A stretch of 64,000 nt of DNA from Stutzerimonas stutzeri (GTDB lineage Bacteria > Pseudomonadota > Gammaproteobacteria > Pseudomonadales > Pseudomonadaceae): positions 124,001 through 188,000 of the forward strand of contig NZ_JAMOIH010000003.1 in assembly GCF_024448955.1 (NCBI RefSeq), given 5' to 3'. The notes beneath the pieces are model-generated. The model worked only from the letters and a program-made list of their open reading frames with translations, was not told where the DNA came from and ran no database searches. Shown here piece by piece: positions 8,608 through 18,648 of the stretch. Within the stretch, counting starts at the first letter, position 1; every line of letters begins with the position of its first letter. The position numbers and the translations under genes were made by a program.

Positions 8608-10122
8608 ATGCTCGAACAATACGTCAAGAAGATCCTCACCTCGCGCGTCTACGACGTTGCCGTGGAAACCCCGTTGCAACCTGCCCGCCAGCTTTCGGAG
8701 CGGCTCGGCAATCAGATTCTGCTCAAGCGTGAAGATTTGCAGCCGGTGTTCTCCTTCAAGATTCGCGGCGCCTATAACAAGCTGGCGCAGCTGTCGCCCG
8801 AAGAGCTGGCGCGCGGCGTGGTCACAGCCTCGGCTGGCAACCATGCCCAAGGGCTGGCGTTGGCTGCGCGTGAGCTGGGCATCAAGGCGACTATCGTCAT
8901 GCCACGTACCACGCCGGAACTCAAGGTACAGGGCGTGCGCGCCCGTGGCGGCAAAGTGGTGCTGCATGGCGATGCGTTTCCCGAGGCGTTGGCCCATTCG
9001 CTGAAGCTGGTCGAAGAGAAGGGCTACGTCTATATCCATCCTTATGACGATCCGCATGTGATCGCAGGGCAGGGCACCGTGGCGATGGAAATCCTCCGCC
9101 AGCATCAGGGCCCGCTCGATGCGGTGTTCGTGCCGGTCGGCGGTGGCGGCCTGATCGCCGGCGTTGCGGCCTACATCAAATATCTTCATCCGGAAACCAA
9201 GGTCATCGGTGTCGAACCGGACGATTCCAACTGCCTGCAACAGGCGATGGCGGCGGGCGAGCGCGTGGTGCTTTCGCAGGTGGGGCTGTTCGCCGATGGT
9301 GTCGCGGTGGCCCAGATCGGCGAGCACTGCTTCGATGTCTGCAAGCACTATGTCGACGAGGTGATCACCGTCAGCACCGATGAAATCTGCGCGGCGATCA
9401 AGGACATCTACGACGACACCCGCTCGATCACCGAGCCGGCGGGCGCCCTCGCGGTGGCGGGGATCAAGAAGTACGTCGAGCGCGACGGCGTGACCAAGCA
9501 GGTGCTGGTGGGTGTCGATTCGGGTGCCAATGTCAACTTCGATCGCTTGCGGCACGTCGCCGAACGCGCCGAGCTGGGCGAGAAGCGCGAGGCTATCATC
9601 GCCGTGACCATCCCCGAGCAGCCGGGCAGTTTCAAGGCTTTCTGCGAGGCCCTGGGTAAGCGTCAGATCACCGAATTCAATTACCGCTATCACCAGGATC
9701 GCGAGGCGCACATTTTCGTTGGCGTGCAGACGCATCCGGAACACGATCCCCGCGCGGCGCTGGTCGAAGGGCTGCGAGCCAAAGGCTTTCCGGTGCTGGA
9801 TCTCACCGACAATGAACTGGCCAAGTTGCACACACGTCACATGGTGGGTGGGCATGCGTCCGGCGTCAGCGACGAGGTGGTGTTCCGCTTCGAATTCCCG
9901 GAGCGGCCGGGTGCGCTGTTCAACTTCCTCAACAACCTGGGCGGTCGTTGGAATATTTCAATGTTCCATTACCGCAACCACGGCGCAGCTGATGGTCGAG
10001 TGGTCGCTGGCCTGCAGGTGCCAGCCGAAGAGCGCCACCTGCTACCGGCCGCGCTGGACAAGATCGGCTACCGCTATTGGGACGAAACAGATAACCCTGC
10101 CTATCAACTATTTCTTGGCTAA
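8608..10122 (+). CDS. ilvA: threonine ammonia-lyase, biosynthetic
   Basis: IlvA deaminates threonine to 2-oxobutanoate, the committed step of isoleucine synthesis, using pyridoxal phosphate. The 504-residue product is the long, allosteric form. The PLP lysine is in [12 protein letters not shown], the cofactor phosphate loop is [11 protein letters not shown], and the C-terminal third carries two ACT-like regulatory repeats (from about residue 330: [11 protein letters not shown], then [11 protein letters not shown]), where isoleucine and valine bind. Its own promoter should lie in the divergent spacer with rpiA. It is followed after 21 bases by a DUF2269 gene and may be cotranscribed with it. 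Confidence 0.97.
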   Translation: MLEQYVKKILTSRVYDVAVETPLQPARQLSERLGNQILLKREDLQPVFSFKIRGAYNKLAQLSPEELARGVVTASAGNHAQGLALAARELGIKATIVMPRTTPELKVQGVRARGGKVVLHGDAFPEALAHSLKLVEEKGYVYIHPYDDPHVIAGQGTVAMEILRQHQGPLDAVFVPVGGGGLIAGVAAYIKYLHPETKVIGVEPDDSNCLQQAMAAGERVVLSQVGLFADGVAVAQIGEHCFDVCKHYVDEVITVSTDEICAAIKDIYDDTRSITEPAGALAVAGIKKYVERDGVTKQVLVGVDSGANVNFDRLRHVAERAELGEKREAIIAVTIPEQPGSFKAFCEALGKRQITEFNYRYHQDREAHIFVGVQTHPEHDPRAALVEGLRAKGFPVLDLTDNELAKLHTRHMVGGHASGVSDEVVFRFEFPERPGALFNFLNNLGGRWNISMFHYRNHGAADGRVVAGLQVPAEERHLLPAALDKIGYRYWDETDNPAYQLFLG

Positions 10123-10143
10123 CCAGCCGTACCGCGAGGATTG

Positions 10144-10584
10144 ATGGAACACTATCAACTGCTGAACATCGTCCACGCCGCTCTGGCGATCATCCTGACG
10201 CTCGGTCTGGTTGCCCACATCGCGGTGCTGTGGAAGGCCTGGCGGCGTGCCGACTCGGCCGTGCTGCAGCAGAAGCTGCGAAGAACGCGCCTGATGTCGC
10301 TGCCGCTGCTTGCGGTAATGGCATTGTCGTTGCCGGTGACCGGCTGGTGGCTGGCGCATCTGGCGGGCTTTCCGCTTGGTCAGCTGTGGTTGCTCGCCAG
10401 CTCGGTGCTGTTTCTGCTGCTGGTGCCGCTCGGGTTGTTGCTCGGCGGCCGTCTGCGGGCCTGGCAGGGGCTGGGTGATACGCCGGCGCCTGCGTCCCTT
10501 CCACGTTTTGCGCTGGTGTATGCCGGCCTGATCCTGCTGATTCTGATCGTCATCATGGGCCTGATGGGGGCCAAGCCGGTCTGA
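10144..10584 (+). CDS. DUF2269-like integral membrane protein, first copy
   Basis: The 146-residue product is nearly all membrane. Helices run at about 7-30, 50-72, 78-102 and 120-142, with a conserved histidine in the first helix (NIVHAALAII) and tryptophans in the second loop (GWWLAHLAGF). This looks like the DUF2269/CopD-like four-helix group of unknown function. The start is the ATG at 10144; the TTG just before it is in frame but GAGGA spacing suits the ATG. Its stop overlaps the next ATG by one base (TGATG), so translation is coupled with the SDR/DoxX gene. Confidence 0.7.
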   Translation: MEHYQLLNIVHAALAIILTLGLVAHIAVLWKAWRRADSAVLQQKLRRTRLMSLPLLAVMALSLPVTGWWLAHLAGFPLGQLWLLASSVLFLLLVPLGLLLGGRLRAWQGLGDTPAPASLPRFALVYAGLILLILIVIMGLMGAKPV

Positions 10585-11852
10585 TGCGCATCCTGCTGGT
10601 GGGTGCCGGCGGCTTCATTGGCCGGCATTTGCTGCGGGCGTTGCATGCCGAAGGCCATCAGCTGTTCGCGGCTTCGCGATCGGGGCACGGCGCCGAACTC
10701 CCCGGCGTGCGCTGGCTGCCGCTGGAACTCGTCAAACTGTCCAACCAGCCTGAGCATTTCAACTGGCCGGACGGCATCGATCTACTCATCAATGCCAGCG
10801 GCGTGCTCAGCGCTGACGCGCATCACCTTAGCGAAGTGCAGGATCGTGGCGTACGTGCGCTGTTCGATCTTGCGGCGCGTAACGGCGCGCGCATTCTTCA
10901 GCTGTCCGCGCTGGGTGCGGGAGAGCAGCCGGATGTGCCCTTTCTAGCCAGCAAGGCCGCTGCCGACGACTACCTTCTCTCATTGCAAGCGCCCGCCGTG
11001 GTGCTACAGCCTTCGCTGGTGCTTGGCGAGGGCGGGGCGAGCAGCGGCTGGCTGAGTCGTCTTTCGCCCTTGCCGCTGATTCCGTTGCTCGATACCCAGG
11101 CGCGGGCGCAGCCGCTGCATGTGGATGATCTTGTCGCGGCGGTGCTTGGATTGCTGCGCCAGTGGCCTGAGCGGCCATGCATCGTGCCGCTGGTGGGTCC
11201 TGAAACGATGACCCTGCCGCAGTTGATCGATCGGCTGCGTGCCGCCCAGGGCTGGCATCCAGCGCGCTATGTCCAGGTGCCAGCAGTGGTTAGCGGCTTG
11301 GGCGCACGGCTCGGTGATCGGCTGGGTTGGCGTGCGCTCAATTGCCAGACGCTGACACTGGCCCAACGCGACAATCTCGCTTCGCCGGACGCAATGAAAA
11401 CTATCTGTGGCTGCGCTGCGGCGCCTCTGGCGAGCCGGCTGATCGGCTGGCCGCGGCGCGAACAGAGCGTGGCCTTGACGTTGCGTCCGTTGCTGCTCGC
11501 GATGTTGGTGCTGATCTGGCTGGGCACCGCGCTGGTTTGCCTCGGCCCGGGCTACGACTGGGGGCTGCGTATCATGGCTGAGATCGGCGTGCGGGGCTGG
11601 CAGGCCGCCGCCGCGGTGATCGCCGGTGCTCTGGCCGATGCCGCGCTCGGGGTTGGCCTGCTGCTGCGGCGCTGGCGCCGTCACGCCCTGCGTGCGCAGC
11701 TGGCATTGATGCTCGGCTACATGCTGATAATCAGCCTATGGCTGCCACATTACTGGTTCGATCCTTTCGGCGCGGTGGCCAAGAATATCGTGCTGCTGGT
11801 CGCTACCTTGTGGCTGCTGTGGACCGAGCCAGTACCGGAGAAACGACGATGA
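10584..11852 (+). CDS. fusion of SDR-type NAD(P)-binding domain and DoxX-like membrane domain
   Basis: The 422-residue product has two parts. Residues 1-290 are an atypical SDR (NmrA/complex-I 39-kDa-like) with the nucleotide motif GAGGFIGRHLL and an LSALGAGE segment, and lack a clear YxxxK pair. Residues 295-415 form four helices of the DoxX-like type (LWLPHYWFDPFGAVAKNIVLL). The SDR part faces the cytosol. Redox or quinone/lipid chemistry at the membrane is plausible but unproven. It overlaps both DUF2269-like neighbours by 1 and 4 bases, so the three proteins are made together and may form a complex. Confidence 0.75.
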   Translation: MRILLVGAGGFIGRHLLRALHAEGHQLFAASRSGHGAELPGVRWLPLELVKLSNQPEHFNWPDGIDLLINASGVLSADAHHLSEVQDRGVRALFDLAARNGARILQLSALGAGEQPDVPFLASKAAADDYLLSLQAPAVVLQPSLVLGEGGASSGWLSRLSPLPLIPLLDTQARAQPLHVDDLVAAVLGLLRQWPERPCIVPLVGPETMTLPQLIDRLRAAQGWHPARYVQVPAVVSGLGARLGDRLGWRALNCQTLTLAQRDNLASPDAMKTICGCAAAPLASRLIGWPRREQSVALTLRPLLLAMLVLIWLGTALVCLGPGYDWGLRIMAEIGVRGWQAAAAVIAGALADAALGVGLLLRRWRRHALRAQLALMLGYMLIISLWLPHYWFDPFGAVAKNIVLLVATLWLLWTEPVPEKRR

Positions 11853-12319
11853 GCCTGTATCTGTTGCTGAAGACGCTGCACATCCTGTCCTCGACGGTGC
11901 TGTTCGGCACCGGGCTGGGATCGGCGTACTACAGCTGGCGCGCCTGGCGTAGCGGCAAGGTCGAAGTGATCGCCGTGACCTTTCGCCACTTGGTGTTCGC
12001 CGACTGGGCGTTCACCGCGACCACGGCAGTCATCCAGCCGCTCAGCGGTCTGGCGCTGGTGCACCTGGCCGGTTTCGACCTGACCCAGCCCTGGTTGATG
12101 TGGAGCATCGCGCTCTACGTACTGGCCGGGGCTTGCTGGTTGCCGGTGGTGTGGCTGCAGATTCGCGTGCACAAGCTGGCCGAGCAGGCGCTGCGCGACG
12201 GCACCCCGCTGCCTGCCGAGGCGTTCCGTTACATGCGCTGGTGGTTCGCCCTCGGCTGGCCTGCGTTCATCTCGTTCGTGGTGATTTTCTATTTGATGGT
12301 CAGCAAAGGCGCCCCTTGA
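11849..12319 (+). CDS. DUF2269-like integral membrane protein, second copy
   Basis: The 156-residue product has four predicted helices. The first carries LLLKTLHILSSTVLFGTGLG, and conserved Trp/His positions include FADWAFT and LVHLAGFD. It resembles the protein encoded two genes upstream in layout (H in helix 1, GxxLVHLAGF-type loop), so the SDR/DoxX gene is flanked by two related membrane proteins. The ATG at 11849 overlaps the upstream stop (ATGA). A REP pair lies six bases past the stop. Two conserved membrane histidines could bind haem or a metal; this is inference. Confidence 0.72.
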   Translation: MSLYLLLKTLHILSSTVLFGTGLGSAYYSWRAWRSGKVEVIAVTFRHLVFADWAFTATTAVIQPLSGLALVHLAGFDLTQPWLMWSIALYVLAGACWLPVVWLQIRVHKLAEQALRDGTPLPAEAFRYMRWWFALGWPAFISFVVIFYLMVSKGAP

Positions 12320-12324
12320 AGTCC

Positions 12325-12382
12325 GTAGGGCCGAATTTACTCGTCCGCGGAGTCGTGCCAGGCCGAACAAGTTCGGCCCTAC
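12325..12382. repeat. GTAG-headed REP pair (family A, copy 1)
   Basis: GTAGGGCCGAATTTACTCG and, inverted, CGAACAAGTTCGGCCCTAC bracket a short unique loop. This is the two-REP inverted arrangement of a bacterial interspersed mosaic element. It separates the DUF2269 gene from the convergent HAD gene. Related copies are at 51941, 52070 and 57924. Confidence 0.8.
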
Positions 12383-12430
12383 AAGCTACTCCAAGGACAG
12401 TTCCTTCGAGGGCGCAGCGAGCTAAAAGAT

Positions 12431-13084
12431 CTAGCGCAGGCTGATGATGTCCCAGCCGCGCTGCTGCGCGATCTCACGCAGGATCGGATCGGGATCGACC
12501 GCAACCGGATGGCTGACCCGCTCGAGCAGCGGCAGGTCGTTGCGCGAATCGCTATAGAAGTAGGCATCATCCAGGCTCTGGTCGTTTTCCTCCAGCCAGC
12601 GTTCGATCCGCGTGACCTTGCCCTCCTGGAAGCAGGGCACATCGGTGAGGCGCCCGGTATAGCGACCGTCGGCCATCTCGCATTCGGTGGCCAGTAACGT
12701 ATCGACACCCAGCCGCTTGGCGATCGGCCCGGTGATGAAGCGGTTGGTGGCGGTAATGATCACCACCCGATCGCCAGCCTCGTGATGCTGGCGCACCAGG
12801 GCCTCGCCCTTGGCCAGCACGATGGGTTCGATATGGTCGCGCATGAATTCGTCATGCCACTGCGCCAACTGCGCCATCTCGCTGCGCCCCAGCAGTTCCT
12901 GGCAGAAGTTCTGATACGCCAGCACGTCCAGCTCGCCGGCCAGGTAGTCCTGATAGAAAGCGTCGTTGCGGGCCCGGTAATCGGTAGCGTCGACCAGGTT
13001 GCGCTGGCAAAGGAATTCGCCCCAGGCGTGGTCGCTGTCACCGGCCAGCAGGGTGTTGTCGAGATCGAATAGGGCCAGGCGCAC
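12431..13084 (-). CDS. HAD-superfamily phosphatase (SerB-like subfamily IB)
   Basis: The 217-residue cytosolic phosphatase has all HAD motifs: [14 protein letters not shown] (nucleophile Asp and acid Asp), VIITATN with the Ser/Thr, the lysine near GKVTRIE, and [13 protein letters not shown] for Mg2+. Relatives in Pseudomonas are annotated as histidinol-phosphatase-like or phosphoserine phosphatase-like; the true substrate is not clear. I use the GTG at 13084 ([10 protein letters not shown]) because GAGGAAC lies about seven bases upstream; the longer frame to 13231 adds an unlikely leader. It diverges from rppH. Confidence 0.85.
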   Translation of the reverse strand: MRLALFDLDNTLLAGDSDHAWGEFLCQRNLVDATDYRARNDAFYQDYLAGELDVLAYQNFCQELLGRSEMAQLAQWHDEFMRDHIEPIVLAKGEALVRQHHEAGDRVVIITATNRFITGPIAKRLGVDTLLATECEMADGRYTGRLTDVPCFQEGKVTRIERWLEENDQSLDDAYFYSDSRNDLPLLERVSHPVAVDPDPILREIAQQRGWDIISLR

Positions 13085-13263
13085 GCTGCGTTCCTCGGAG
13101 CCATGAAGGGACGCGAAGCATAGCGGGATTGCCCGGCGCATGGCACCCGCAACGCGTCGAACGGGCCCCGGAGGCGGTTGATGATCGGCATGCTCAGCGC
13201 GCTTTCTGCTTATCGTCTTTTTGTGGAACAATGCCGCGACATGCGTTTGCGAGGTTGTATGCC

Positions 13264-13743
13264 GTGATCGACTCCGATGGTTTTCGCCCCAATGTCGGCA
13301 TCATCCTGACCAATGATGACGGGCAGGTATTGTGGGCCCGACGGATTAATCAGGACGCCTGGCAATTCCCGCAGGGCGGTATCAATCCGCGCGAGACGCC
13401 GGAAGAGGCGCTCTACCGTGAACTCAACGAAGAAGTCGGGCTGGAACAGCAGGATGTGAAGATCCTCGCCTGCACGCGGGGCTGGCTGCGTTATCGTCTG
13501 CCGCAACGCCTGGTGCGTACTCATAGCCAGCCGCTGTGCATAGGACAGAAGCAGAAGTGGTTTCTGCTGCGTCTGACCGGTGCTGAGGACCGGGTGCGCA
13601 TGGACCTGACCGGCAAACCCGAATTCGATGGCTGGCGCTGGGTCAGCTACTGGTATCCACTGGGCCAGGTAGTTACCTTCAAGCGCGAGGTTTATCGTCG
13701 CGCCTTAAAAGAACTCGCCCCGCGCCTACTGGCGCGGGATTGA
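13264..13743 (+). CDS. rppH: RNA pyrophosphohydrolase (Nudix)
   Basis: RppH removes pyrophosphate from the 5' end of transcripts and so opens the way for RNase E decay. The 159-residue product has the Nudix box [20 protein letters not shown] with its metal-binding glutamates, and ends in the family stretch [20 protein letters not shown]. The start is the GTG at 13264 ([14 protein letters not shown]), the position conserved in Pseudomonas; an upstream ATG at 13259 is out of frame. It is followed 19 bases later by ptsP, the usual pairing. Confidence 0.95.
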   Translation: MIDSDGFRPNVGIILTNDDGQVLWARRINQDAWQFPQGGINPRETPEEALYRELNEEVGLEQQDVKILACTRGWLRYRLPQRLVRTHSQPLCIGQKQKWFLLRLTGAEDRVRMDLTGKPEFDGWRWVSYWYPLGQVVTFKREVYRRALKELAPRLLARD

Positions 13744-13762
13744 CGGGAGAAAGCCTCTGAGC

Positions 13763-16036
13763 ATGCTCGGCACGCTGCGCAAGATCGTCCAGGAAGTGAA
13801 TGCCGCCAAGGACCTCAAGGCGGCATTGGGCATTATCGTGCTGAGAGTTCGTGAGGCCATGGGCAGCCAGGTCTGCTCGGTCTATCTGCTCGACCCCGAA
13901 TCGGGCCGTTTCGTCCTGATGGCCACCGAGGGTCTGAACAAGAAAGCCATCGGCAAGGTCAGTATGGCCCCGAACGAGGGTCTGGTCGGTCTGGTCGGTA
14001 CCCGTGAGGAACCGCTCAATCTCGAGCACGCCTCCGAACATCCCCGCTACCGCTATTTCGCCGAAACCGGAGAAGAGCGCTACGCCTCGTTCCTCGGTGC
14101 ACCGATCATCCACCATCGGCGGGTGATGGGCGTGCTGGTCATCCAGCAGAAAGAGCGGCGCCTGTTCGATGAGGGTGAGGAAGCCTTCCTCGTCACCATG
14201 AGTGCGCAGCTCGCCGGCGTCATTGCACACGCCGAGGCGACCGGTTCGATCCGCGGCCTCGGTCGGCAGGGCAAGGGCATTCAGGAAACCCGCTTCATCG
14301 GCATCCCAGGTGCGCCGGGCGCGGCCGTGGGGACCGCGGTGGTGGTCCTGCCACCGGCCGATCTGGACGTGGTGCCGGACAAGACGATCAATAACATTCC
14401 GGCGGAACTCGAGCTGTTCGAAACCGCGCTCGAAGCGGTGCGGACCGATATGCGCGCGCTGTCTGAGAAGCTCGCCACACAGATGCGCAAGGAAGAGCGC
14501 GCGCTGTTCGACGTTTACTTGATGATGCTCGACGATTCCGCCCTGGGCGGCGAGGTGACCAAAGTCATTCGCACCGGCCAATGGGCCCAGGGGGCCTTGC
14601 GCCAGGTGGTCGGCGATCACGTCGCACGTTTCGAGATGATGGACGACGCCTATTTGCGCGAGCGTGCATCGGATGTCAAAGATATCGGCCGGCGTCTGCT
14701 CAGCTACCTGCAGCAGGCACGCCAGCAGACCCTGATCTATCCGGACAAGACGATTCTGGTCAGCGAGGAGCTGTCTCCGGCCATGCTAGGCGAAGTGCCG
14801 GAAGGCAAGCTGGCGGGCATGGTTTCGGTACTGGGCTCAAGTAACTCCCATGTCGCCATCCTGGCGCGTGCCATGGGCATTCCCACGGTGATGGGGGCGG
14901 TGGACCTGCCGTATTCGAAGGTCGATGGCATCGAGCTGATCATCGACGGTACGCGCGGCGAAATCATCACCAACCCGGCCAAGGTGCTGCGCGAGCAATA
15001 CCTCGTCCTCGCCGAGCAGGAGCGCCAGCTCTCCGAAGGCCTGGACATCCTGCGCGAGCTGCCTTGCGAAACCACCGACGGCTTACGCATTCCGCTGTGG
15101 GTCAATACCGGTCTGCTGGCCGACGTGGTGCGGGCGCAGGAGCGCGGCGCCGAAGGCGTTGGCCTGTATCGCACCGAAGTGCCCTTCATGATCAAGGAGC
15201 GCTTCCCCAGCGAAAAGGAGCAGATGGCGATCTATCGCGAGCAGCTGGAGGCCTTCCATCCACTGCCGGTGACCATGCGAACCCTGGATATCGGCGGCGA
15301 CAAAAGCCTGCCGTATTTCCCGATCAAAGAAGAGAACCCCTTCCTCGGCTGGCGCGGCATCCGCGTCACGCTGGATCACCCCGAGATCTTCCTGCTGCAG
15401 ACCCGGGCGATGCTCAAGGCCAGCGCCGGGCTGAACAACCTTCGCATCCTGCTGCCGATGATCTCCGGCACTCACGAGCTGGAAGAGGCCATGCACCTGA
15501 TTCACCGTGCCTGGGGCGAGGTGCGCGATGAAGGTACGGACGTCGAGATGCCGCCGATCGGCGTGATGATCGAAGTGCCGGCAGCGGTCTATCTGACCCG
15601 CGAGCTGGCGCGTCAGGTGGATTTCCTTTCGGTGGGCTCGAACGACCTGACGCAGTATTTGCTGGCAGTCGACCGCAACAATCCGCGCGTCGCCGATCTC
15701 TACGATTATCTGCATCCGGCGGTTTTGGAGGCTTTGCAGCGCATCGTTCGCGAGGCCCACGACGAGGGCAAGCCGGTAAGCATCTGCGGCGAGATGGCCG
15801 GCGACCCCGGTGCGGCCATGCTGCTGCTGGCGATGGGTTTCGACAGCCTTTCGATGAACGCCACCAACCTGCCGAAAGTGAAGTGGATGCTGCGCCAGAT
15901 CAGCTCATCCATGGCCCGCGAGCTGCTGGCCAAGGTGATGGTGATGGACAGTCCGCAGGTGATTCGTGCGACGGTGCAGCTGACCCTGCGTAACCTCGGC
16001 CTCGATCGTTTGGTCAACCCGTCGGCGGCGATCTAG
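13763..16036 (+). CDS. ptsP: PTS-Ntr enzyme I, phosphoenolpyruvate-protein phosphotransferase
   Basis: PtsP takes phosphate from phosphoenolpyruvate and passes it to NPr and EIIA-Ntr, a regulatory relay for nitrogen and potassium. The 757-residue product has an N-terminal GAF domain (about 15-155), which senses small metabolites. The PTS enzyme I body follows: the EI N-terminal domain (IPGAPGAAVG), the swivelling phosphohistidine domain (GSSNSHVAILARAMG) and the PEP-binding barrel (YRTEVPFM, RTLDIGGDK, SVGSNDLTQYLLAVDR, CGEMAGDP). The length is normal and no key residue is missing. It is cotranscribed with rppH. Confidence 0.96.
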   Translation: MLGTLRKIVQEVNAAKDLKAALGIIVLRVREAMGSQVCSVYLLDPESGRFVLMATEGLNKKAIGKVSMAPNEGLVGLVGTREEPLNLEHASEHPRYRYFAETGEERYASFLGAPIIHHRRVMGVLVIQQKERRLFDEGEEAFLVTMSAQLAGVIAHAEATGSIRGLGRQGKGIQETRFIGIPGAPGAAVGTAVVVLPPADLDVVPDKTINNIPAELELFETALEAVRTDMRALSEKLATQMRKEERALFDVYLMMLDDSALGGEVTKVIRTGQWAQGALRQVVGDHVARFEMMDDAYLRERASDVKDIGRRLLSYLQQARQQTLIYPDKTILVSEELSPAMLGEVPEGKLAGMVSVLGSSNSHVAILARAMGIPTVMGAVDLPYSKVDGIELIIDGTRGEIITNPAKVLREQYLVLAEQERQLSEGLDILRELPCETTDGLRIPLWVNTGLLADVVRAQERGAEGVGLYRTEVPFMIKERFPSEKEQMAIYREQLEAFHPLPVTMRTLDIGGDKSLPYFPIKEENPFLGWRGIRVTLDHPEIFLLQTRAMLKASAGLNNLRILLPMISGTHELEEAMHLIHRAWGEVRDEGTDVEMPPIGVMIEVPAAVYLTRELARQVDFLSVGSNDLTQYLLAVDRNNPRVADLYDYLHPAVLEALQRIVREAHDEGKPVSICGEMAGDPGAAMLLLAMGFDSLSMNATNLPKVKWMLRQISSSMARELLAKVMVMDSPQVIRATVQLTLRNLGLDRLVNPSAAI

Positions 16037-16078
16037 AGTCTTGAGCGCTTGCCCGCCAGTTCTTGATGAGCGCCAGCC

Positions 16079-16837
16079 CTAGCCCCGCAACGGCGGCAGG
16101 CTGACTCGGCTCTCGCCCAACGCACCGGCTGGGCCGAAGCGGCGCTCGATGATGTCCGCCGAGCCATCGGCGCGGCGAAGCAGTGCGGTGCTGGCGCGGG
16201 TTCCGTAATCGGCGCTGGCGATGAACACGGCGGACAGCCTCTTTTCCCATTCGTATGGTACGCCGGTGCTGGGCAGATCAGTGTCAGCGGCAAGCTGCGC
16301 GTCGCTCAATAGCTGGAGCAGATCATCCGCTTTCGGTGCCCTTAGGCATTCATGCAGTGCCGAGCGGGCTCGCACCAGTTTCGGCCAGGGCGTGTTCAGC
16401 GCCGCGTTGGATAATCCGTAGACGCCAGCGGACAGCTGTTCCGGTATCCCGGTGTGCGAATTGAGATACCAGAGTTCATGTGCGTCGCCTACGAGCAGAT
16501 TGAATCCGGAATAGTGCTGCAGGTTGCCGGCCAGCTCGACCAGGTAAGCCTCCGGCGATAGCTGACCGCGTAGAAAGCGCTCCGGCAACTCGCCCCGTGA
16601 GCGCGTTCCGAGAGGTGAACCAGGCGCCCGAATATTCGTCAGCGCGGCGAAACGACCAGCAGGCCCTACGCCCATCCAGGTACCGCCGGCCTGCAGATCG
16701 CGCCCCGCGACGATGTGCGGCGCGTCGTCCCAATAGCCCAGCGGCTGGCTTGGGCGCGCATGAAACTCGTCACGGTTGGCCGCGACGATCAGCGGTAGCG
16801 CATGGGTCGGGCGCCAGGCGAATACGATCAGGCACAT
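16079..16837 (-). CDS. NRDE (TANGO2-like) family protein
   Basis: The 252-residue product begins MCLIVFAW, with the Cys at position 2 typical of the NRDE/TANGO2 family, which has an Ntn-hydrolase-like fold. The name motif is present as AANRDEFHARP, followed by GGTWMGV and LTNIRAPG. Haem or lipid handling has been proposed for eukaryotic relatives; the bacterial role is not settled. The ATG at 16837 puts Cys2 in place, while the frame extending to 16867 would bury it. It is convergent with ptsP and divergent from the TauE-like gene. Confidence 0.85.
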   Translation of the reverse strand: MCLIVFAWRPTHALPLIVAANRDEFHARPSQPLGYWDDAPHIVAGRDLQAGGTWMGVGPAGRFAALTNIRAPGSPLGTRSRGELPERFLRGQLSPEAYLVELAGNLQHYSGFNLLVGDAHELWYLNSHTGIPEQLSAGVYGLSNAALNTPWPKLVRARSALHECLRAPKADDLLQLLSDAQLAADTDLPSTGVPYEWEKRLSAVFIASADYGTRASTALLRRADGSADIIERRFGPAGALGESRVSLPPLRG

Positions 16838-16854
16838 AGGTTTGCTCAGCTGAA

Positions 16855-16880
16855 AGCTTGAAGCCATAAGCTTGAAGCCA
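16855..16880. repeat. short direct repeat AGCTTGAAGCCA x2
   Basis: Two identical 12-bp copies (16855-16866 and 16869-16880) lie in the spacer between the divergent NRDE and TauE-like genes. Similar AAGCTTCAAGC-type tracts occur at 39790, so this is probably a decayed REP-like element rather than an operator. Confidence 0.5.
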
Positions 16881-16949
16881 AGCAGCCCGGATCGGCAACC
16901 TGTTCCAGCTTTTCAGCTACCATGCCGCTTTGTTTTTTGGGACGGTCCG

Positions 16950-17732
16950 ATGGAGTTCGTGCTTTATCTGCTGCTTGGCGGATTCGCTGGTGTGCTGGCC
17001 GGGCTGTTCGGTGTTGGTGGCGGGATGATCATCGTCCCGGTGCTGGTGTTCAGCTTTACCCTGCAAGGTTTCGATCAGCAGGTACTGACCCATCTGGCCG
17101 TCGGCACATCGCTGGCGACGATCATCTTCACTTCGCTGAATTCGATCCTGGCCCACCACCGCAAGGGCGCGGTGCAATGGCCGGTGGTGCTGTGGATGAC
17201 CCTCGGCATCCTGCTCGGCGCTGCGTTGGGCAGCGTTACTGCCGCCGCGATTCAAGGGCCGATGCTGCAAAAAATCATCGGCGTGTTCGCCATCGCCATG
17301 GCGATCCAGATGGCCTTCTCGTTGCAGCCCAAGGCCAGCGCTGGCGTGCCTGGCAAGCCTGGGTTGACGCTGGCGGGCGTGGTGGTTGGCTGGGCTTCGG
17401 CGATCTTCGGGATTGGCGGGGGCTCACTGACAGTGCCCTTCCTCAGCTGGCGCAGCGTACCGATGCAGCAGGCGGTCGCGACGTCCGCGGCCTGCGGTTT
17501 GCCCATCGCCCTCGTCGGTGCGTTGAGTTTTGTAGTGGTCGGCTGGCAGGATGCGTATCTGCCGGAATGGAGCTTCGGTTTCGTCTATCTGCCGGCAATG
17601 GTGGGTATCGCGATAACCAGCATGTTTTTCGCCCGCATCGGTGCGCAGCTGGCGCATCGGCTGTCGGCGCCGATGCTCAGGCGCCTGTTTGCGCTGTTGC
17701 TGCTTTGCGTTGGTATCAACTTCTTGATCTGA
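16950..17732 (+). CDS. TauE/SafE (TSUP) family permease
   Basis: The 260-residue inner-membrane protein has about eight helices in two homologous halves. Each half starts with the family glycine motif ([17 protein letters not shown] at about 14-30 and [17 protein letters not shown] in the second half). TSUP proteins export sulfite, sulfonates or other organic acids, usually with protons. The substrate cannot be assigned here. The start is the ATG at 16950; an in-frame ATG at 16872 would add 26 non-hydrophobic residues. It is followed 10 bases later by lgt and probably shares its transcript. Confidence 0.85.
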   Translation: MEFVLYLLLGGFAGVLAGLFGVGGGMIIVPVLVFSFTLQGFDQQVLTHLAVGTSLATIIFTSLNSILAHHRKGAVQWPVVLWMTLGILLGAALGSVTAAAIQGPMLQKIIGVFAIAMAIQMAFSLQPKASAGVPGKPGLTLAGVVVGWASAIFGIGGGSLTVPFLSWRSVPMQQAVATSAACGLPIALVGALSFVVVGWQDAYLPEWSFGFVYLPAMVGIAITSMFFARIGAQLAHRLSAPMLRRLFALLLLCVGINFLI

Positions 17733-17742
17733 GGAAACCCGG

Positions 17743-18543
17743 ATGTTGCCTTATCCGCAGATAGACCCAGTAGCTGTCTCGCTCGGACCGCTGCAGATTC
17801 ACTGGTACGGCCTGATGTACCTAATCGGCATTGGCGGCGCCTGGCTGCTCGCGTCGCGCCGGCTGCATCGTTTCGACCCCAGCTGGAACAAGGACAAACT
17901 CTCCGATCTCGTCTTCTGGGTCGCCATGGGCGTGATCGTCGGCGGGCGGCTGGGCTACGTGCTGTTCTACGATCTGGCTGCCTACCTCAACGACCCGAGC
18001 CTGATCCTTCAGGTCTGGAAGGGCGGCATGTCGTTCCATGGCGGCCTGATCGGCGTGTTGCTGTGCACCTGGATCTTCGCGCGGCGTAACGGAAAAAGTT
18101 TTTTCCAGCTGATGGATTTCATCGCACCCTTCGTACCCATCGGCCTGGGCGCCGGACGCATCGGCAACTTCATCAATGCCGAGTTGTGGGGCAAGGCGAC
18201 GGATGTTCCTTGGGCGATGGTGTTCCCCACCGATCCGCAGCAACTCGCGCGGCACCCCTCACAGCTCTACCAATTCGCACTGGAAGGCGTGGCGCTGTTC
18301 GTCATTCTGTGGATTTACTCGAGCAAGCCGCGCCCGACCATGGCGGTGTCCGGGCTGTTCGCGGTGTGCTATGGCATCTTCCGCTTCATCGTCGAATTCG
18401 TGCGAGTGCCCGATGCCCAACTCGGCTACCTGGCCTTCGGCTGGTTGACCATGGGGCAGGTGCTGTGTGTGCCGATGGTGCTGATCGGCCTTGGCATGAT
18501 CGCATGGGGCTACCGCAGCGCCCCGGCCAAGGCATCGGCCTGA
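17743..18543 (+). CDS. lgt: prolipoprotein diacylglyceryl transferase
   Basis: Lgt moves a diacylglyceryl group from phosphatidylglycerol to the lipobox cysteine of prolipoproteins in the inner membrane. The 266-residue product has seven helices with the family motifs SFHGGLIG (essential His), the signature [17 protein letters not shown], and the C-terminal RFIVEFVR. The window itself encodes likely clients (LemA at 55857 and the OmpA lipoprotein at 61267). Lgt upstream of thyA is the normal enterobacterial and Pseudomonas order. Confidence 0.97.
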   Translation: MLPYPQIDPVAVSLGPLQIHWYGLMYLIGIGGAWLLASRRLHRFDPSWNKDKLSDLVFWVAMGVIVGGRLGYVLFYDLAAYLNDPSLILQVWKGGMSFHGGLIGVLLCTWIFARRNGKSFFQLMDFIAPFVPIGLGAGRIGNFINAELWGKATDVPWAMVFPTDPQQLARHPSQLYQFALEGVALFVILWIYSSKPRPTMAVSGLFAVCYGIFRFIVEFVRVPDAQLGYLAFGWLTMGQVLCVPMVLIGLGMIAWGYRSAPAKASA

Positions 18544-18549
18544 GCCATA

Positions 18550-18586
18550 CGCCCGGCTTGTCGCCAAGCGCAAGACAAGCCGGGCG
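18550..18586 (+). terminator. strong hairpin after lgt
   Basis: CGCCCGGCTTGTC pairs perfectly with GACAAGCCGGGCG (13 bp) seven bases after the lgt stop. There is no T tract, so it may stabilise or only partly terminate the transcript before thyA. Confidence 0.5.
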
Positions 18587-18648
18587 CCGGCTCTTACTAT
18601 TCACAGGTTTCCTTTCACCGCGCCTCGGCGCCCGCTTCGAGCCCATCG

